64,000 nt of DNA from Terrilactibacillus laevilacticus (GTDB lineage Bacteria; Bacillota; Bacilli; Bacillales; Sporolactobacillaceae). A program made the translations under genes and the position numbers. Below, one piece after another: positions 61,167 through 64,000 of the stretch. Where the stretch lies: contig NZ_VDCY01000002.1 in the NCBI RefSeq assembly GCF_006517395.1, forward strand, positions 1 through 64,000. Reading direction: 5' to 3'. Each line of letters starts with the position of its first letter. Positions within the stretch are counted from its first letter, which is position 1. The notes under the pieces are model-generated. The model searched no databases, was not told the origin of the DNA, and was given only the letters and a program-made list of their open reading frames with translations.

Positions 61167-62600
61167 CTATTCCAAATTAAAGAATTCCCGATACATCCTT
61201 TCAAAATAAGGTTGTTGCTGCCGGGCTTGTTGTACAGCTTGGAAAGCTCCTTTTTTCATTTTTTCACGATACATTTTCGCTTTTTGGATGATTTGTTTTT
61301 CGTTTAGGGTGACAAACTTACCGTTTTTTATTGTCCATTGGCCGTTTATCATGACAGATTCCACGTCTCTGCCGTTCCCATAGTAAACAATTTGTTTTAA
61401 TAGATTGTTTAATGGCGTTAGACTGATAGAGTCCTTTTTCAATAGTACAAGGTCGGCACATGCTCCAGGTGAAAGGATACCAATTTTTCGTTCCATTCCG
61501 ACTGCTTTAGCTCCACCGATTGTTGCCATGCGAAAGACATCTTCATGATGCAGCCATTTTCTATAATCTGTTTCACCTGATCTTTGGAGCATTAAAGCGA
61601 GTCGCATGGTTTCAAATAAATTATGTTCCGTTCCACAATTGGAAGCATCCGTTCCTAATGCAACTGAGATACCTCTCTTTAAATACTCAAGAATAGGCGC
61701 TTTTCCACTTCCGAGTATCATATTACTGGCCGGATTATGGACGATTGTCACTGGTTTTCCTTCAATCAAGTTCATTTCTTCCGGTTTTAGCCATACACTA
61801 TGAGCTAAAGAAATCGGTGAGTCTAACATTCCGGTCTTTTGTAATAAATGGACGGCTCCTCCTAAATTTGCTTGTATCTTTGTCTCTAGTAAATGAGTAT
61901 GTAGATGAAGGTGATTGGTTTGACTCAATTGTTTTCCTATTTGCAGCATTCCCTCTGAACAACGTTGAGGGGCATTGGGGCCAACTGCAATTTGGATTTT
62001 CGCATCTTTGCCATGCCAACGCTGGATCAAATCTTCATAGTAGGTTAACATATCTGATGGTGATTTTGGTTTTGTTTTTTCTAATCTTATATATTCTTCA
62101 ATAGGTAACGACACAGGTAGTAATCGGTAGTCCGGGATATCTTGAAGCATCGGAGCGAATATAACGCGCATTCCAGATTGTTGATATGCCATAAGGGCAG
62201 ATTCTGTTCTTAATAAGTGTGGAAAATGATCAAGGCAACATGTAATTCCATTCTTCATCATTTCCATGGTCCCAAGAGTTACAGCCAAAGCTGATCCTTC
62301 TTCATCTATGGATTGTCCATAGGCTACAGTAAATATAGACCATATTTCTAGTGGCAAATCGTTTCCGAATCCTTTTAATAGATTTGCATATGAATGATAA
62401 TGACTATTGATCAGTCCGGGAATGATGACGTAACCTTCTGCATCATACTCTTCATCTATGTTAGATCGATCTAATTCCTGATTTTGCGCGGCATCTACGA
62501 TCGCGTGAATGGTGCCATTTTTAATGATTAACCCTCCATGTACGATCCCATACTTTGGATCCATCGTTATAATGGTTGCATTCTTTATATATAAAGACAT
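61167..62600 (-). CDS. Amidohydrolase/deaminase (SAH/atrazine-hydrolase-like)
   Basis: 477 residues from the ATG at 62600 (GGAGGGAAAT); an ATG at 62612 lies upstream of that site. Metal ligands: IPGLINSHYHSYANLL, HLHTHLLETK, ISLAHSVWL and ALGTDASNCGTEHNL. This fits the ATZ/TRZ branch that deaminates purines, S-adenosylhomocysteine, methylthioadenosine or 8-oxoguanine. The neighbouring nucleoside phosphorylase makes a purine or nucleoside substrate likely. The C-terminal 70 residues are also present as a fragment at 60080-60298. Confidence 0.8.
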   Translation of the reverse strand: MSLYIKNATIITMDPKYGIVHGGLIIKNGTIHAIVDAAQNQELDRSNIDEEYDAEGYVIIPGLINSHYHSYANLLKGFGNDLPLEIWSIFTVAYGQSIDEEGSALAVTLGTMEMMKNGITCCLDHFPHLLRTESALMAYQQSGMRVIFAPMLQDIPDYRLLPVSLPIEEYIRLEKTKPKSPSDMLTYYEDLIQRWHGKDAKIQIAVGPNAPQRCSEGMLQIGKQLSQTNHLHLHTHLLETKIQANLGGAVHLLQKTGMLDSPISLAHSVWLKPEEMNLIEGKPVTIVHNPASNMILGSGKAPILEYLKRGISVALGTDASNCGTEHNLFETMRLALMLQRSGETDYRKWLHHEDVFRMATIGGAKAVGMERKIGILSPGACADLVLLKKDSISLTPLNNLLKQIVYYGNGRDVESVMINGQWTIKNGKFVTLNEKQIIQKAKMYREKMKKGAFQAVQQARQQQPYFERMYREFFNLE

Positions 62601-62657
62601 ATTTCCCTCCATAAAAAGAAAGAATTGTAGTAAAAGAAAAAACCACCTCTTGGTTGA

Positions 62658-62707
62658 TGTGACCCCAAAAAGTTAGAGTAAAAATCTAACTCTTGGGGTG
62701 CAGTACA
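62658..62707. mobile_element. Back-to-back IS3/IS150-type ends
   Basis: gaccccaaaaagttaga, then taaaaa, then tctaactcttggggtgcagt. The outer sequence resembles the TGTACTG...CCCC...GTTAGA ends of IS150-group elements, here with nothing between them. It may also act as a terminator after the phosphorylase gene. Confidence 0.4.
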
Positions 62708-62737
62708 GATTAAGAAGGGATTTTCTCTAATTCGTGT

Positions 62738-63571
62738 TTAGTCCATGAGAGATGGAAACCAATACTTTTTGTTTTTCAATCGCTTCATCTCATCCCATTC
62801 TGCTAGAATTTGAACGGCTAAGTTACCGACTCGAATACTATTTTCAATTCCGCCATACGTAAATTCATCCGTTATTCGATTTGCTACAACTGCGCATACA
62901 CCTCCTGCGCGTAACCCATATAAACTAGACATGGTAAAGAGCGTGGCCATCTCCATTTCAAAATTCAATACGCCTGCTCGATTCAAATCTTCCACCTTAT
63001 TCTTAAAGAACGATTGCTCATACCCATTAAATCCCGGTCTTGCTTGGCCACAATACCAAGAGGCTGCTGAACAGGATACACCTACGTGATAAGGAATTTC
63101 TAATCTCTCTGCCGCTTCTACTAGTGCTGTTGTTACTTCATAGTTTGCGGTAGCTGGGTAAGATTGGTCAACGTAATATTGACTCGTACCATCATGTCGA
63201 ACAGCTCCAGAAGAAATAATTAAATCACCACATGGAATATGTTCTTGTATGGCACCCGTTGTCCCCACTCGGATAAATGTGTCTGCACCTAATTGAGCCA
63301 ATTCTTCAACCGCGCTAGATGTCGAACCACCTCCAGCACCAGTCGAACATGCGGATATGTCAACATCTCTTATATCACCTGAGAATGTTCGATGCTCACG
63401 GTAGTTCGCAATTTCTCTAGAATTTGTCCATTGTTCGGCAATCATGTTGACTCGTTCTGGATCACCTGGCAACAAAACATATTTCGCTATATCTCCTCTT
63501 TTACAACGTATGTGATATTGCATATCTTCATTCATAGTTGGTCTGGTCGCATTTGATTTCCATTGACTCAT
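62738..63571 (-). CDS. Nucleoside phosphorylase (uridine phosphorylase-like)
   Basis: 277 residues. NP-I fold: YVLLPGDPERVNMIAEQW, REHRTFSGDIRDVDISACST, GAGGGSTSSAVEELAQLGA, DTFIRVGTTGAIQEHI and the nucleoside-binding LNFEMEMATLFTMSSLYG. Splits nucleosides with phosphate into base plus ribose-1-phosphate. The ATG overlaps the stop of the upstream gene (63568-63571), so both are coupled. Specificity (uridine or purine) cannot be fixed. Confidence 0.85.
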   Translation of the reverse strand: MSQWKSNATRPTMNEDMQYHIRCKRGDIAKYVLLPGDPERVNMIAEQWTNSREIANYREHRTFSGDIRDVDISACSTGAGGGSTSSAVEELAQLGADTFIRVGTTGAIQEHIPCGDLIISSGAVRHDGTSQYYVDQSYPATANYEVTTALVEAAERLEIPYHVGVSCSAASWYCGQARPGFNGYEQSFFKNKVEDLNRAGVLNFEMEMATLFTMSSLYGLRAGGVCAVVANRITDEFTYGGIENSIRVGNLAVQILAEWDEMKRLKNKKYWFPSLMD

Positions 63572-64000
63572 GGATTAATCACCCTTTCTAATTTTTTTGC
63601 GATGATAGTCTCACCTTCCCCGCTAAATTCAATAAAAGGAATGAGATTAGAAACGTTCTCTTTCGAACATAAAGCGATATCTAGGGTTGATTGTATCCGC
63701 CGCATAGTCTCACCACTTCCAGAGTCTGAAAAGGCAGCCACTGTATCCTCGTAGACGAGATTGACATGCTCCGCAATTTTGGCAGAATCTTTTAGGACAT
63801 AGGTTAACTCTAGTCTATCTGCTGCCATTCTCGCATATTTCATTAAAATTCCTGCGGTATAGACATCATCAGTTGTTGGTATCTCACCGCGTTCACGTCC
63901 GGAACAAACAATGGTAATATTTTTTTGGCTTTCAGCAGCTTGTTGAACGACTTCGTTCATGACTGCTTTGGCATTATGCATGCATCCAATAAAAATCCCA
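63568..64000 (-). CDS. 2-phosphosulfolactate phosphatase (ComB) family protein, partial
   Basis: The C-terminal 144 residues of a gene that starts beyond the window (the frame is open to 64000, GIFIGCMHNAKAVM). NITIVCSGRERGEIPTTDD then VYTAGILMKYARMA is the ComB signature region with the G-R-E phosphate site. In most non-methanogens the true substrate is unclear. Here it is translationally coupled to a nucleoside phosphorylase. Confidence 0.7.
   Translation of the reverse strand, partial: GIFIGCMHNAKAVMNEVVQQAAESQKNITIVCSGRERGEIPTTDDVYTAGILMKYARMAADRLELTYVLKDSAKIAEHVNLVYEDTVAAFSDSGSGETMRRIQSTLDIALCSKENVSNLIPFIEFSGEGETIIAKKLERVINP

Noticed and set aside
62658-62707. Simple terminator
   Set aside because: The outer bases fit IS150-type ends as well, so I list it as back-to-back IS ends with a possible terminator role rather than a plain terminator.

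Overview
The window is from a low-GC Gram-positive bacterium, most likely a member of the Bacillaceae. The evidence is strong purine-rich ribosome binding sites, many GTG and TTG starts, YvrJ, YolD, DUF1659 and DUF2922 small proteins, a CapA/CapB/CapC tyrosine-phosphorylation module, MurQ/MurR and LexA boxes of the Bacillus type. I see no rRNA, tRNA or CRISPR array.

Layout. Positions 1-11,100 are a scrambled accessory region. It holds a secreted Ig-like protein cut at its C-terminus by an IS66-type end, a small sigma factor, two copies of a DUF1659/DUF2922/YvrJ micro-gene unit, one intact and two decayed copies of comM, a REP-associated tyrosine transposase (RAYT), a HipA-like kinase paired with a HIRAN-domain protein, and an IS21 remnant. 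A short dispersed element (core CGGGTGGTGACAGGCA) recurs at most of the junctions between gene fragments here and further along. Positions 11,294-15,573 encode a D-aminoacylase-type amidohydrolase with an MFS carrier and a three-part regulator. Positions 15,800-16,674 hold mobile-element debris.

Positions 16,740-26,617 are a cell-wall recycling locus: murQ, murR, a complete peptide-type ABC transporter, a serine beta-lactamase-like hydrolase, and divergent anmK. Together they would import muropeptides, trim them, phosphorylate anhydro-MurNAc and convert MurNAc-6-P to GlcNAc-6-P. Positions 27,280-32,145 are a PTS operon: a PRD activator, ascorbate-type EIIA, EIIB and EIIC, and an SIS-domain sugar-phosphate isomerase-like protein. 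Its substrate is unknown and plausibly an amino sugar.

Positions 34,849-52,474 are a capsule or exopolysaccharide cluster read on the minus strand. The order is CapA, CapB and CapC (chain length and tyrosine phosphorylation), GtaB, an initiating sugar transferase, five glycosyltransferases, Wzy, Wzx, a pyruvyl transferase, ManC, a frameshifted ManA and an aldose epimerase. The core (about 39.6-48.5 kb) is much more AT-rich than its ends, as expected of an exchangeable serotype block.

Positions 52,765-59,020 hold two small related proteins, then two tandem genes fusing an alpha/beta-hydrolase fold to a SARP-like winged helix. Both lack the catalytic histidine and one lacks the nucleophile, so they look like ligand-sensing transcription factors. 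A 1.1-kb tandem array follows (21-bp units grading into about 41-bp dimers). Positions 59,081-64,000 carry a YolD/WYL-like pair with LexA boxes, a segmental duplication split by two short mobile elements, a 27-residue holin-like type I toxin gene with a probable antisense RNA, and an amidohydrolase/nucleoside phosphorylase/ComB-like gene group running off the end.
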